Source: Chrysoperla carnea (taxonomy: Eukaryota > Arthropoda > Insecta > Neuroptera > Chrysopidae). Taken from it: a DNA stretch of 64,000 nt. Numbering within the stretch: the first letter of the stretch is position 1; each line of letters opens with the position of its first letter. Positions 10,578-21,965 of the stretch are shown here, piece by piece. Below the pieces are notes generated by a model. It saw only the letters and a program-made list of their open reading frames with translations, made no database searches and was not told the DNA's origin. The translations under genes were made by a program, and so were the position numbers. The stretch spans positions 10,672,001-10,736,000 of the forward strand of contig NC_058339.1 in the NCBI RefSeq assembly GCF_905475395.1, written 5' to 3'.

Positions 10578-11060
10578 AGGGCAATATTTATTTTCTTGGA
10601 TTTTGATGACGTCACAAAGTTAAAAAATTTGATTTTTTTGATTACATAGCCAAATTTGATCCGATCTTAGTGGAATTTTTTTTAAAACCCACTATTTTTG
10701 GATCATTCTTTTCAGCTGTTATGTCAGTTTTTCGCTAGCTATCACTTATATGCTTAATTCCGGAACCAGGACTCCACATTCTTGAAACCTATTAGAGCTA
10801 GGTTAATTTTGATCATAAATTTGAAAAGTATGGCCCAAATTTAGTAGGATTGCGTACTTGATTTATCAAAATTGGATAAAATTTGGATGTGATAGGGCAA
10901 AATTAATTTTTGTGGATTTTGATGACGTCATAAATTTAAAAAATTCGATTTTTTTGATGACACAGGCAAATTTGATCAGATCTGATTGGAATTTTTTTAA
11001 AACCTACTATTTTTGGGTCATTCTTTTCAGCTGTTATGTCAGTTTTTCGCTAGCTATCAC
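10578..11060 (+). repeat. ~320-bp tandem repeat, copies 2 and 3
   Basis: Copy 2 runs from the PLE target site to GATAGGGCAA near 10900. Copy 3 starts AATTAATTTTTGTGGATTTTG and is lost at GCTAGCTATCAC near 11060. Together with 8690-9022 this is a tandem array of about 2.5 units that the PLE split. The 74-codon frame at 10858-11082 is a by-product of the repeat. Confidence 0.72.
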
Positions 11061-11395
11061 ATATTTCCACCGTCAAAATTAGAAACGTAAGTTTCAAATA
11101 TTTTCATACAATCACTTTTTGCACAAATCTTTCAATATAACATACTATTATTATATTTTCATAGCAAAAACCATTTACAATCAAAATATAGAAATTGGTT
11201 TTAAATAAGCGAAAAAGTAATTGCGCAAAAATTTTATATATGTACAAATAATATTATTATATTCAAAAATTTCTTATCCTTTAAAATATTAAATTACTAC
11301 ATACAAACACAACAAATTTTTATTTTCCATGGTTCCGGTTATTTTAATTTATAAATTTGAGTGATATTATTATTTATGAAGTAAAACACATAGTG
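11061..11395. other. AT-rich intergenic DNA
   Basis: No gene, no recurrent repeat recognised. Confidence 0.5.
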
Positions 11396-11606
11396 TATAC
11401 AGGGTGTCTCGGGATTCGAAGTACAAAGCTTAACAGTGTATCCTTAGTCAAATGTCACCATAACAAGAATATGGCAAAAAAATTACATGATCTACCAGAT
11501 TAACTGACATAACTCGGTCTTACCTATTAAGTTTTGGACAAAAGTATATAAATGGCACTTTCGACTTAAAATAGTCCAAAGAATACGCTCTTAAGACAGC
11601 CTGTAT
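11396..11606. mobile_element. Short MITE with TATACAGG-type inverted ends
   Basis: The left end reads TATACAGGGTGTCT and the right end, inverted, reads TATACAGGCTGTCT, giving terminal inverted repeats of about 14 bp with one mismatch on a ~210-bp element. No coding capacity. Related TATACAGG termini mark elements at 18160-18653, 24591-24765 and 29502-29830. Confidence 0.6.
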
Positions 11607-12159
11607 ATAGTATTTTAATACATTTATGCATTTTGATAAAATTTTTAATTGCCTTTACAATAAACAAATAAAATTACAATAATTATATTAGTCAACGATA
11701 TTTGACACTTGTCGGATTTAAATTTAAAAATATTTATTATTTTTTTATTGTTAATACACCTTGTAATTAAATATTTCGGTAATATTGTATTTATTTTACA
11801 ACATTTATTATGTAAATGTGTAGTGTAGCAAATACCATCGATAATACTTACATATTTTCAATTATTTTATAGGGCAGGAGATCGATTGTTGGTCAAATAC
11901 TCAATTCTAATTGGTTTTTCCATGAGTGTGATGTGTGTTATGTGTTCAAGTCACTTTGATAAGCGAGCATTCAGTTTTATTACAATTTTTTGTAACGGCT
12001 CTTTTTATTTTTATTAATAATAATATTTTAATATTTAATTATTATATAATAATATTTTTATTAATAATAGTATAGTCAAAAATGTAATAAACTGTTCAGG
12101 TTTTACTAGAACCTGGTGCGAAACGTTTCTAAGATGTCAAATATCATTTTCTATTTGTT

Positions 12160-12273
12160 GTAAAAGTTGACGTAAGAAATTAATAAATAGGCAACTTTTA
12201 TTACATATATGCTATAAATGTATAATAACGTAATACAAGTTGCCTATTTATTAATTTTTTAGTCAACTTTTAC
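12160..12273. repeat. 114-bp long-stem hairpin
   Basis: GTAAAAGTTGACGTAAG at the left pairs with its near complement ending AGTCAACTTTTAC at the right. The match continues inward through AATTAATAAATAGGCAACTT, giving arms of about 37 bp around a ~39-bp AT-rich loop. It could be a small fold-back transposon or a hairpin transcript source. No protein-coding content. Confidence 0.65.
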
Positions 12274-13394
12274 ATTGACCGATTCATTTAATAAACAATT
12301 TATTGTTTACTAACTAATAGAAATGTAAGCGGTTTATTTCATTTTTCTTAACTATTCAATTTTTGTAACAGCTTTACTGTCTGTACTATAAATAAATATA
12401 TTTATTTAATTAATATTCATAAATAATTAATATTAAAGGTAGAGAACTGTTATAATCTTTCACATGACCACCGATTGTTTCTTAACAACAATTTAGGTTC
12501 AAATTTTTATTTATTTATTTTATTATATTTTTTATTTTTATTTGTAAAATGATAAATTGAAATTATAGACGAAGAACTATTAAAAATTAATTTGTGTATC
12601 ATATATGTAATAAAATTGCCTGTATATAAAAAGACAGTAAATTACTCACTTAAATATTATTTCTCTAGCTTGTTTTTAGCCACGGGTGACAACCCGCGGA
12701 ATTCCGCTCGGGTCGGGATAGGTAGGTAGTTTTATTTAACTACTTAATACGAAAATATTAAAAATATAGTGATGTCATCATCAAATTGATATGATAAATA
12801 AATTTATTCATTAATTTTAATTCGATAATTTGCAATTAATGATGGGTAGGTACTATTTAAAATTAAGTCCCGCCTTTATAACATATATTTTTTTTGTTAT
12901 TGTATAAAATTTGTGAAGAAAGTACATATCATTCATTACCACAAGTAGACCACCCACCATAAACGATCATCGGTTTGTACGACAATAATAATAATGTTTC
13001 CTGTAATGATGATATTTAAAACATAGCTGACAGTTAAAACATTTGTAGCAATAAAAAAGCTTGTTTCTTCTCTGATATTCTTAAATAAACAAATAATATA
13101 TTTATTATCCAGATTGGATTAATTTACTTTAAATATTAGGCAATATATATCTATAAAATTATTGAATTTTTACTGATATTAGGTATCTAAAATACAAGAT
13201 TAATTAGAAATTGTCCGATGAGGGTATTACAAATCCCGAAAGCACAATAATCAAAATATTCGAGATGGATTATCCATAAGGCAAAGTGGTACAAAGAAAT
13301 TAAACAGTTGATATTGAAATTTGTATCAAGTTATTCAAATTTAAGATGATCTAATTCATAAAATTTCTATAAATTCTGCAAAAATTTTAATAAA
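12274..13394. other. AT-rich intergenic DNA with a fragment of repeat R3
   Basis: Mostly featureless. Around 12570-12680 there is sequence shared with the R3 element at 62361-62650 and with 42010-42080, including AAATTGCCTGTATA-like and ATTTCTCTAGCTTG blocks. A GC-richer patch follows at 12680-12725. No gene seen. Confidence 0.45.
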
Positions 13395-13959
13395 CAAGTG
13401 AAAACAAACAATTAGTTGAGTTAATTGTTGAAATACCATGTATAGACAGTGTTGATTACTCTGTCATATTACAAATACATACATGCCACACACATATAAC
13501 TGATATACCCATATAATACTACAATTTGCTCATAATATGCGCTCTCATGGGTAAACAGTGATGTTTCCCAAAAAATGTTTCAAACAAAAGTTGGTTATTT
13601 TTTTATAAGGAATATTTTTTACATTTAAACTTTTGTTCTATCTCTATCGGTTTACAAGATGGGTCCTACGGACCCAAGACCCAATTGACCTATGTTGCTC
13701 ATTTACGAACTCGACCTCACTTTTTAGGTCCTCAGCACGCTATAAAAATTTCAGCTTGATATCTCCTTTCGTTTTTGAGTAATCGTGATGACAGACGGAC
13801 AGACGACAGATGACAGTCAGAGAACCGGAAATGGATTAATTAGGTGATTTCATGAACACTCTCACCAAAATTTTGTTCATAGCATCAATATTTTTAAACG
13901 TTACAACCTTGGGACTAAACTTAGTATACCTTGGTATATTTCACATACATGGTATAAAA
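13395..13959 (-). repeat. R1 interspersed repeat, near full length
   Basis: Minus-strand copy colinear with 4428-4987, from the GTGAAAACAAACAATT end at left to ATACATGGTATAAAA at right. Its variable patch differs: it has imperfect ACAGACGGACAGACGACAGA-type sequence instead of pure CTGT. Confidence 0.8.
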
Positions 13960-14786
13960 TGAACAGAAAACAGCTCAAATCTATACTGTATTCTTAAAAA
14001 GGGCGTTAAGGGCGTTAATACACGATGACTAGAAGAATTACTAGAAAGCATATACACGATTTTAAGATAATCCTAAAAAAAAACATGATTTTTTGGGAAC
14101 GCTCTTGTATAGTCTGTCCACAAAACTTGAGTCTTCTAACGCAGTTTTCATATGGATATGATTTCCTGGATTAAGAACACTCTGTAATTATATTTATATA
14201 GGAATATGAAAGAAAATAATAAATTTTATTAAAACTTCAATTTGTAACAAATATGTGATTTACACAAAAATAATGTTGAAAAAACAAAAATGTTTGATTC
14301 TCAATGTTTTTATAATATATCCTTCCTATTCATTTAAAATTTAAAATACAGTTGTAAAGATATGTTTTGAAATTACTATTTACATTTACATTATATTAAT
14401 TATTTTTATTCATACAGTATACGTAAGTCTACAGCTTTAAATTATAATAGTATTAATGTTAAATACTACACAAATTATGTTGGATATGTTTGTTATTTCT
14501 TAACTAATACATGAACTTATAATAATAATAATAACATGTTAAAAAAGAAAAAATAACATGATTTCTACGAAATGTAATAATTTTTTGGTGTTATGTTATA
14601 GAAACAGTCGTAGATCAAATAGAAGACCGCCTGTGAAAACATCATGAATGTCACTTCAATCCAACAGTTTGAATGATGAATCTATAGTTATAGTGTTTAT
14701 AAAATACATAAAAGTATCGTATATACACATTTTTCGTTACACATTATTATAAGGTAAGTAGCGTATTTTAAAAATATTACTCATAT
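13960..14786. other. AT-rich intergenic DNA
   Basis: Contains a small duplication (GGGCGTTA twice near 14001-14017) and A/T-rich tracts. No gene or element identified. Confidence 0.45.
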
Positions 14787-14787
14787 A

Positions 14788-15060
14788 CTAGCATGATACC
14801 CGCCCGCTTCACTGGGCTTAAAAGTAAAAAAACACCGCTTTATAGCCTTCATCTCTCTTGATCTCACTTATTCCCCTTCCATAACACTCGAAGGGATTGT
14901 TTTACACTGCTAAAATATATGCTCAGTATATCAGAAAAGATGGGCATGACTTATTTGATATTTACTATTTTAAATTTTTACAGAAATCTTTAATTTATTG
15001 TTCAAAATGATGATTATAGATGGAGCATTAAAACGTCAGATTAAATTTAATTTTTTTAAA
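14788..15060 (-). mobile_element. Helitron 3' portion, minus strand
   Basis: On the minus strand the sequence ends with a short hairpin (CCCAGTGAAGCGGG), GCGGGTATCATG and then CTAG at 14788-14791, with T next. Inward sequence (CGAGTGTTATGGAAGGGGAA-like block, then TTTACAGAAATCTTTAATTTA inverse) matches the inner 3' regions of the Helitrons at 7.6 and 40.7 kb. The 5' end is not recognisable, so this is a truncated copy. Confidence 0.65.
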
Positions 15061-15482
15061 TATATTTAAGTTATAGCACATGTGTTATTTTGATGTATGA
15101 GAATAATTCTTTTAAATTACCTACCTTATTAGTATATGCTGAGTTTTCCAAAATCACTGTTTACAAATTGGAGGGTACATTCCTTGCAAAATTTAAAGAC
15201 ATTTTTCCTTTGCCGTTAACAGCTCTTTAGCGTTATTAATTACGATTGAAGGTAGGTTTTCTTTCCCTATCACCGCGCCTTGTTTATGAACAGCCTGGCC
15301 ATGTGACAAGGGAACCCTCTCCTCTCTTCATTTCAATGGACAGTATCTTCTTGCATTACTAGCAAAAATTACGTGAAAAATAAATATTCTGAATAATCCC
15401 AATAAAAATGGAACGATTTTAATAATTATTATAATTTTAATTTGGATTTTGGCCCGTCGCGTCGCATTGATACCTATAAGTA
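15061..15482. other. Intergenic DNA, nothing recognised
   Basis: Less AT-rich than its surroundings at about 15230-15345, but no reading frame or repeat that I can name. Confidence 0.4.
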
Positions 15483-15974
15483 ACTATCGCATTGATACTT
15501 ATATGTAACATAATAGTAACTTTTGTTTGAGATAGGCAACTTGTCTGTCGGAAAGGCAGTTCAATGGTGTAAACTTAATGAAGTATAACCGTCACCAAAG
15601 AAGGGAGTATCGCATTGATACTTATATGTAACATAATAGTAACTTTTGTTCGAGATAGGCAACTTGTCTTTCGGAAAGGCAGTTCAATGGTGTAAACCTA
15701 ATGAAGTATAACCGTCACCAAAGAAGGGAGTATCGCATTGATACTTATATGTAACATAATAGTAACTTTTGTTCGAGATAGGCAACTTGTCTGTCGGAAA
15801 GGCAGTTCAATGGTGTATACTTAATGAAGTATAACCGTCACCAAAGAAGGGAGTATCGCATTGATACTTATATGTAACATAATAGTAACTTTTATTTGCG
15901 ATAGGCAACTTGTCTGTCGGAAAGGCAGTTAAATGGTGTAAACTTAATGAAGTATAACCGTCACCAAAGAAGGG
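15483..15974. repeat. Tandem array, 4 x 123 bp
   Basis: The block TATCGCATTGATACTTATAT recurs at 123-bp steps (units begin at 15483, 15606, 15729 and 15852). Each unit ends in AACCGTCACCAAAGAAGGG. Units differ at only a few bases. 123 is a multiple of three, but on the minus strand three of the four copies have an in-frame stop, so the 60-codon frame at 15807-15989 is not evidence of a gene. Confidence 0.9.
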
Positions 15975-17793
15975 ATTAATGATGAACAATTTTAAATAAA
16001 TAGACTTATGAACAATATAATCTAGAAACTATCGCCTGAAAGTACGAGGTAGTTTTCGTCAAATCCGGTAGTTCTAACTTTTTGTAGACTTGTTTATGAT
16101 TTTGGAACAATGAATAATTCAAGTTTTTTACCTCGAGTACGGAATCCAACGTCAAAAATAAAAAGAAAAAAACCGTGAAAATATTGGCTTTTTCAGATTT
16201 TGGCGATTACAACCTTAAAGGACTAGATTTTAATTGTACCTTACCTAAGACTTTTGCTACAATACGAGACTAAAATTGTCTCTGTAGACCCAATAGTTGC
16301 CGAGATCAAGCCTTTCAAATTTTAGGATAAAGCCTTGAAAAGAGCTACCGGATTTGACACAAGCTCTGATGTATAAAGTTACTGGACTAATATGCGGAAA
16401 CAATGAAATTTAGTATACGTAAGCGTATTGGGTTTTTTGACATCATTTTACCAAATAAAGCAGGAAAGTGAAAATTAAAATTTCTCTTATTTCGATTACA
16501 AAGATTTTTTATTTAGACTAAAATAGTAAAAACAAGGATTGTGTTGGATAGTTAATAATTCTTTTATTGTCATAATAACTTAAAAAATTTAAAAGTAAAA
16601 TAATCACAAACTAAAAAAATAGTTTATACACAGAAATTATCAACAAATAACTTACTTAATAGAAAAAAAGTCATGAAAAATTGTTTAAATTTATTTTTAA
16701 CTTATTTTACACATAATACAAGTTATTACACACATCCCCTTACATAAAAGATAAATTGGCTGCATTTAGCTGAACTGATCAGTTTTCTCAAAGAAAAAAT
16801 AGATTTTCCGCAGATAGAGTGCCGCTGTTAAGTAAGCGCTCACCAGCAGTCAATTGGGCTGGACGCCGAATAATAAAATAACATGCAAGATGATAAACGG
16901 TTTATATATCAACTTGTTTTCCTTATATTATAACATAATTTTACATGAAAACAAGCCGAAAAATGTGAATATAGCGTGATTTCGATTGACTCCCAACCTC
17001 AACGGATATTAAGACGTCACAACCAATCACAAGCCGTTTTTTTTATTAAATGGGATACCTATTTTTTATTAATAGTTAATAAAAAAAATTAAATTATTAA
17101 TTTAAAAAAAATTACTTTAATATACTTTAGATGAATTATTCTTTCATTTGTGGCCAAAAAAAAATTGATGCAACTTCTTTATTTAAGTATGCAACATACA
17201 TGAAATCTTATTTACGAATTAGTATGGCGTAATGTATCAAAAACTTCATGAGCGGAGAGAATAATTAAGCCTTTCCTCAACACCATTACAATACATTACA
17301 ATTGGCTGTCAGATAGTGGCAGAAAAAAAAGGAATCAATTTTTTACTGTCTGCTAATAATTACTGGACATACATTCAGCCACAAGCAACAAAAAAATGTA
17401 TAAAATAACATGCATAACTTATTAATGCATACTTAAAAATTAACTTTTATTTGTAAAACAAAGAGAACAACTTTTTACAGTCTGCCATTCATCTGAATAA
17501 AAGGCAAGAGGTTTTCTCACAATGTTTTCTTGTGGTACAGACTTCAACATAAAATTTCATGGATGTTACAAAATTAAATTAAAAATTTGACTATTCACTG
17601 ATTATTATATTTGTTTCACATTTTCTTAACACGAATATATTATTGCACATTCCAGCAACATAAAGTAATTCAGTTGCGTTCATTTCAGTTGTGTATTTTT
17701 CAAATGATTTTTTTCCATTGTGGCATGATTTCAATACATAATAAGAAAAATAAAATAAATTTCTAGCCAATTTAACAGTCTCGATCCTACTCA
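15975..17793. other. Region downstream of Gmds, no gene seen
   Basis: AT-rich, with long A runs and no supported exon. The minus-strand frame at 17591-17794 lies downstream of the Gmds stop and is probably 3' untranslated or intergenic sequence. A TTTATT (AATAAA on the minus strand) at 17794-17799 is a candidate Gmds polyadenylation signal. Confidence 0.45.
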
Positions 17794-17972
17794 TTTATTT
17801 ATAAAAAATCAAAATAAATGTAATGATAAAAAAATAAAATTTGAACCATAATACTTTCCATAAAACAGTATAGTTTAAAAACAACAATACATAAACACAT
17901 ACTTTGCTCCTCAGATATTGATCCTGAAACACACACTACCTTGAGCATTCTTACTTAAGGAAATCAAAATTT

Positions 17973-20223
17973 TTAGGCTAATGGATCTTTTTTCATTAAT
18001 TCAATATCGGCTTTCACCATATCTTCCACCAATTCAGTAAACGTTACTTTCGGAGACCAGCCTAGTTTCTGTTTAGCTTTGCTCGCATCTCCTAGTAATG
18101 CATCCTTTAAAAAAAAGTTAATATTATTGTTTCAACTTTTTATTGTTTCGAAAGAACAATATACAGGGATAACCACTTTAATACATTATGGCTAATAGCT
18201 CGTTTTGTGGTTAACCAATCAAAAAATAACTTGAACAAACCGGGTTGCTTTAACAGTCAATTTAGATCCTAAATGGTAAGAGATAGAATAACACTTTGAA
18301 TTAGGGAATCTGGATATGGGCGCAAGTTAATGTCCTCTATTACCCTTGACAACTTTTGGTAAAAGCATTTTTTATAGTTAGCGAGTTTTCTTTTGATTAC
18401 TTGCAATAATGGAATATTTTTAAATCGAATTTCCTCTGAAAGATGACGATTTTATAAAAACTGGTTTTGATGAAAAATGTTAGTTTGATTTAACCGATTC
18501 TATCTCTTATCATTTAAGATCAAAATTGACTATTAGATCAACCCTTAGAACTAGGTTCAACCTGATGTCAGAACATGATGTTCCCCATCAAACTCATCAA
18601 ACTAATTTATTGATTGGTTTACCACAAATATATTAAAATGGTTCACCCTATATATTCCATACTTACAACTTCAGTTGGACGGAAATATTTTGGATTGACT
18701 CGAATACGAATTATATTTGTATCCTTTTCTTTCCCAACTTCATTTATACCCTCACCTTCCCAAACAATTTCTTTTGATATAAATTTAAAAGCTAATTCTA
18801 CAAATTCTCGTACACTGTGATATTCTCCGGTAGCAATAACAAAATCCTCTGGTTTATCTAGTTGAAGCATCATCCACATGGCCTAGACAGAAATACTAAA
18901 TGTAAATCTTGCAAGTAAATTTTTCAATTTGTAACTTACTTCAATATAATCTTTGGCATGACCCCAATCACGCTTTGAATCTAAGTTACCTAATTCCATA
19001 CAATCTAATAGTCCCAATGATATCTTAGCGACGGAACGTGTTATTTTACGTGTTACAAAATTTTCACCACGGCGAGGACTTTCGTGATTGAATAAAATAC
19101 CATTGCATGCAAACATATTATATGCCTCTCGATAATTCACTACGATCCAAAAACCATACATTTTTGCACATGCTGCAATAAATAAATAACGTATGTCGTA
19201 AATTTTTATTAAATATCATGGTCAGACAAGCTATCACAGGACACTGGCTGGGCGGCAAGCATGCTGAACGCTTAGACCTGGCAGTGTATCACGACTACTG
19301 CAGGAGCTGTCACAGTGGTGACGAGGAGGAGACAATGTCTCATCTTCTCTGTCATTGCCCAGCTCTTGTCATGAGGAGATGGACTTACTTGAGCCAGCCT
19401 CTCTATGACGATCTCTCCGATCTAAAGTCAGTCGACGTCAAAGCCCTCCTGCTGTTCTTAAACAGCTCCAAATGGTTCATGGAGTAGTGGCCGGGGATGG
19501 GCCAACCTCTTTACGGTATCACAACGGACCCTATGGTCTAAGTGTGTCCCACACCAGGACAGCCACTCTAACCTAACCATGGTCAGACAAATTTGGATTA
19601 ATTTAAGGACGCGCAAGTAAACAAGTACTACTTCAAAGGGCAATAAACATATTCTAAATCTTACCATACGGAGAACGAGGATAAAAAGGTGTATTTTCAT
19701 TTTGTGGCGTTTCAAAAACTTTTCCATATAACTCGGACGTAGATGCTTGATAAAATTTCACTTTACTATCTAAACCACAAGTTCGTATTGCATCAAGTAA
19801 ACGTAAAGTACCAAGTGCATCAACTTCAGCCGTATATTCACTTAAATCAAACGAAACTTTCACATGACTTTGTGCAGCTAAATTATAAATTTCCGCCGGT
19901 TGAACTTTGCTAATAATTTTTATAAGGCAACTAGAATCAGTCATATCACCATAATGTAAGATCATTTTTTCTTGTCGATGTGATTTTGGATCAGCGTATA
20001 AATGTTGTATTCTAGATGTATTAAAAGTACTAGATCTACGAATAATTCCATGTACTTCGTATCCTTTCTTCAATAAAAATTCAACCAAATAAGATCCATC
20101 CTAAGAAAAATAATCAATCGCTAAGAATCCAAATTCTATACGACAAAAGTACTTTTAAAATTTCGTAATTACCTGACCGGTAATTCCTGTAATCAAAGCT
20201 TTTTTTATTCCTGAATCTCCCAT
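17973..20223 (-). CDS. Gmds: GDP-mannose 4,6-dehydratase (5 exons, 355 aa)
   Basis: Short-chain dehydrogenase-fold enzyme that converts GDP-mannose to GDP-4-keto-6-deoxymannose, the first step of cytosolic GDP-fucose synthesis. Exons, in coding order: 20223-20173, 20100-19665, 19172-18940, 18882-18667 and 18104-17973. They total 1068 nt, with every intron GT-AG and the frame kept. The NADP-binding glycine motif GITGQDG is at residues 13-19 and RRSS at 38-41. Catalytic T138 and E140 lie in STSELYG, and the YxxxK pair is Y162/K166 in [22 protein letters not shown] and RDWGHAKDY are family-conserved. Length is close to the usual 350-375 aa, and the start gives the short N-terminus seen in insects. 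Introns 2 and 4 carry a LINE fragment and a fold-back element. It is divergent from the TMEM9 gene. Confidence 0.96.
18160..18653. mobile_element. Fold-back element in Gmds intron 4
   Basis: The left end reads TATACAGGGATAACCACTTT and the right end, inverted, reads ATATAGGGTGAACCATTTTA. Similarity continues inward (GTGGTTAACCAATCA versus GTGGTAAACCAATCA). Inner blocks such as TAAGAGATAGAAT also occur in both orientations, so it is largely self-complementary. The copy at 29502-29830 in the Lin-7 intron is closely related but has one end only. The small frame spanning 18614-18820 is antisense to exon 4 and intron. Confidence 0.7.
19217..19590 (+). mobile_element. 5'-truncated LINE insertion in Gmds intron 2, 13-bp target duplication
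   Basis: The insert 19230-19577 is flanked by an exact direct repeat, CATGGTCAGACAA, at 19217-19229 and 19578-19590. It holds the last ~85 codons of a non-LTR retrotransposon ORF2, ending TAG near 19487. The C-x-x-C...H-x-x-C knuckle ([20 protein letters not shown]) is typical of the C-terminus of I/Jockey-group LINEs with an RNase H domain. A ~90-bp 3' untranslated tail ends CTAACCTAAC. The insert lies antisense to Gmds. The apparent ATG at 19218 belongs to the target duplication. Confidence 0.85.
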
Positions 20224-21965
20224 TATTAAAATATTTGTAAACGTAGTGCGAGTAAATAGTAATTAACAAACACTGCCACGAATTAAATAGTATTTGAAAT
20301 TATAATCATTAACAAATAGTTTTTAATCACTGTTTTTTGTCCTTATCAGTTATGGTAAGCTAGGTATAGCCACGATTACCAAAATAAATTTTAGAAACTT
20401 TGTTATTTGAAAATATAATAATTATATATAATTTATTCTCCAATTTCACATAAAAACTTATCCAAAACTGATAAAACAATATTTATATTTCGCTGTTTTA
20501 TCAATGTTGGCAAAAAAAAAATTCTAATGCAAAACTAAACTACTCATTAACATTTTTTTATCAAATATTATTTCTATAAAAAAAATGTACATAAACTTGT
20601 ATCATTTATTATTAAACTTAATTTTGAAGTTTAAATACAGCGGTTTACGTCATGGTTTATATGCTTTATTTTGACAATTATCATACTCGCGTTTTTTTAT
20701 TAATGTCAGCATACTGCCCAGCGAGAATTGTCGTCATTATACTGAGCAGTACACAGGTTAAATCGATGTATGAGCAATTTACATAGTTTCATTTCAGAGC
20801 TCCTATAAAGAAGAAAATGGACTATTTTGTTTTCGAAAAAGCTTTTCAGATAAAATTAATTTATCGTATGAGCCAAGTCTAGACGTTTTCATTTAAAAAA
20901 ATATGTCAAAAAAATATTCAAGTACGGAAATGCCATGTATCTACTATTTTTGTCAAACAGAGCAGTTTGACAAAGAAAGGGTAGTTACTGTTTACTGTCA
21001 AATTTGCTTAATTAATTTGAACTACAAAAAATAGTACTTATTACTCTTTAATATTTTATTTCTATGGCTTAAAAACAAACGCCATGTTTAGTTCAATCGA
21101 AAACCACTCTCCATGTTTGGTCCAAACATAACAATCTGTTGGAAAATCTTACAATATTGGGGTTTCCAGCTAAGATTTTAGCATAACAACGTCACAAATA
21201 ACTATCTTTATCGTCTTTAAAACAACTATATTTTATTTACATAATTTTGAGCGAATTTTCGATAGTTCAAAACGTCACTTATTTATTTTAGAATTTTTTT
21301 GCCATATATAGAAGATTTATATTCTAGAATTACGAATAACTTAAGCTTATCTAAATGAGCTAATATAGAGAGCTAAATATCTTGATGATGCCGCCATAGG
21401 TGCTGCATGCTGCTACAAATCTAGTGGAGGATTTCAGATCTAAGGCTTGCCTAAGCGTGGCGCAGCTCAGTTTGAACAAATTCGTTAAACAATTACGGTA
21501 ATTTTGATATTAACTGAGTTAGTTAGAATATTTATTAAAATTTAAATATTTCATAATTTTCGAACAGTGAGATTTTGAAAAACGCGGAGAGTACGATAAC
21601 TATGGCGCCACGATTTGACGATGGAATATGTTTTTAAAATAGTAAAATAAATCGAAACCGAAGTGAACCTTTTTTCCATTTTCGGCTTAGTTTTCGAGAT
21701 ATCGTAATCGCCGCCCTGATCAGTACATTTAGTACTTTTATATATAATGTTGTATGCGTATAAATGTGCTATACTGTGCTTTATTTTGCTTTGCGTATAA
21801 ATGTGCTGTACTGTGCTTTATTTTGTTGAATGGAAACATCCAGTAGCACATAATTATCAACCATTTTGAATTATACGTCAAATCGTCAGTTGTCAAAAAT
21901 AATTTTCATCGACTATGAAATATTTACGTTGAATTGAATGGTAATTTTAAAACAATTTCCTAATT
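20224..21965. promoter_or_regulatory. Shared upstream region of Gmds and TMEM9
   Basis: The 1.7 kb between the divergent start codons must hold the 5' untranslated regions and promoters of both genes. No TATA box or initiator can be assigned with confidence. A 38-bp direct duplication (TGCGTATAAATGTGCT at 21754 and 21792) lies about 140-210 bp before the TMEM9 ATG. A GC-balanced patch at 21580-21720 is a plausible place for the TMEM9 promoter; this is inference from position only. Confidence 0.35.

Larger units (their letters stand above)
9010..10590. mobile_element. Penelope-like element inserted as a palindrome, 13-bp target duplication
   Basis: Positions 9071-9821 and 9827-10577 are near-perfect reverse complements (751 bp per arm, 5-bp spacer, symmetry x to 19648-x). 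The insertion is 9023-10577 and is flanked by AGGGCAATATTTA at 9010-9022 and 10578-10590. The left end has a 48-bp asymmetric tail (9023-9070) that also occurs in the partial copy at 31105-31330. Each arm carries the same GIY-YIG endonuclease frame and the same untranslated region with a hammerhead-like motif, the two arms being joined at their truncated 5' ends. GIY-YIG domains and hammerhead motifs are known hallmarks of Penelope-like retroelements. The reverse transcriptase is missing. Confidence 0.85.

Noticed and set aside
15807-15989. 60-codon minus frame in the 123-bp array
   Set aside because: Homologous frames in the other three units contain stops.
18883-19161. Separate 92-codon gene
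   Set aside because: It is exon 3 of Gmds read on into the intron; splice sites at 19172 and 18940 restore the conserved protein.
19458-19727. 89-codon minus frame
   Set aside because: Antisense to the LINE fragment and out of frame with Gmds exon 2.
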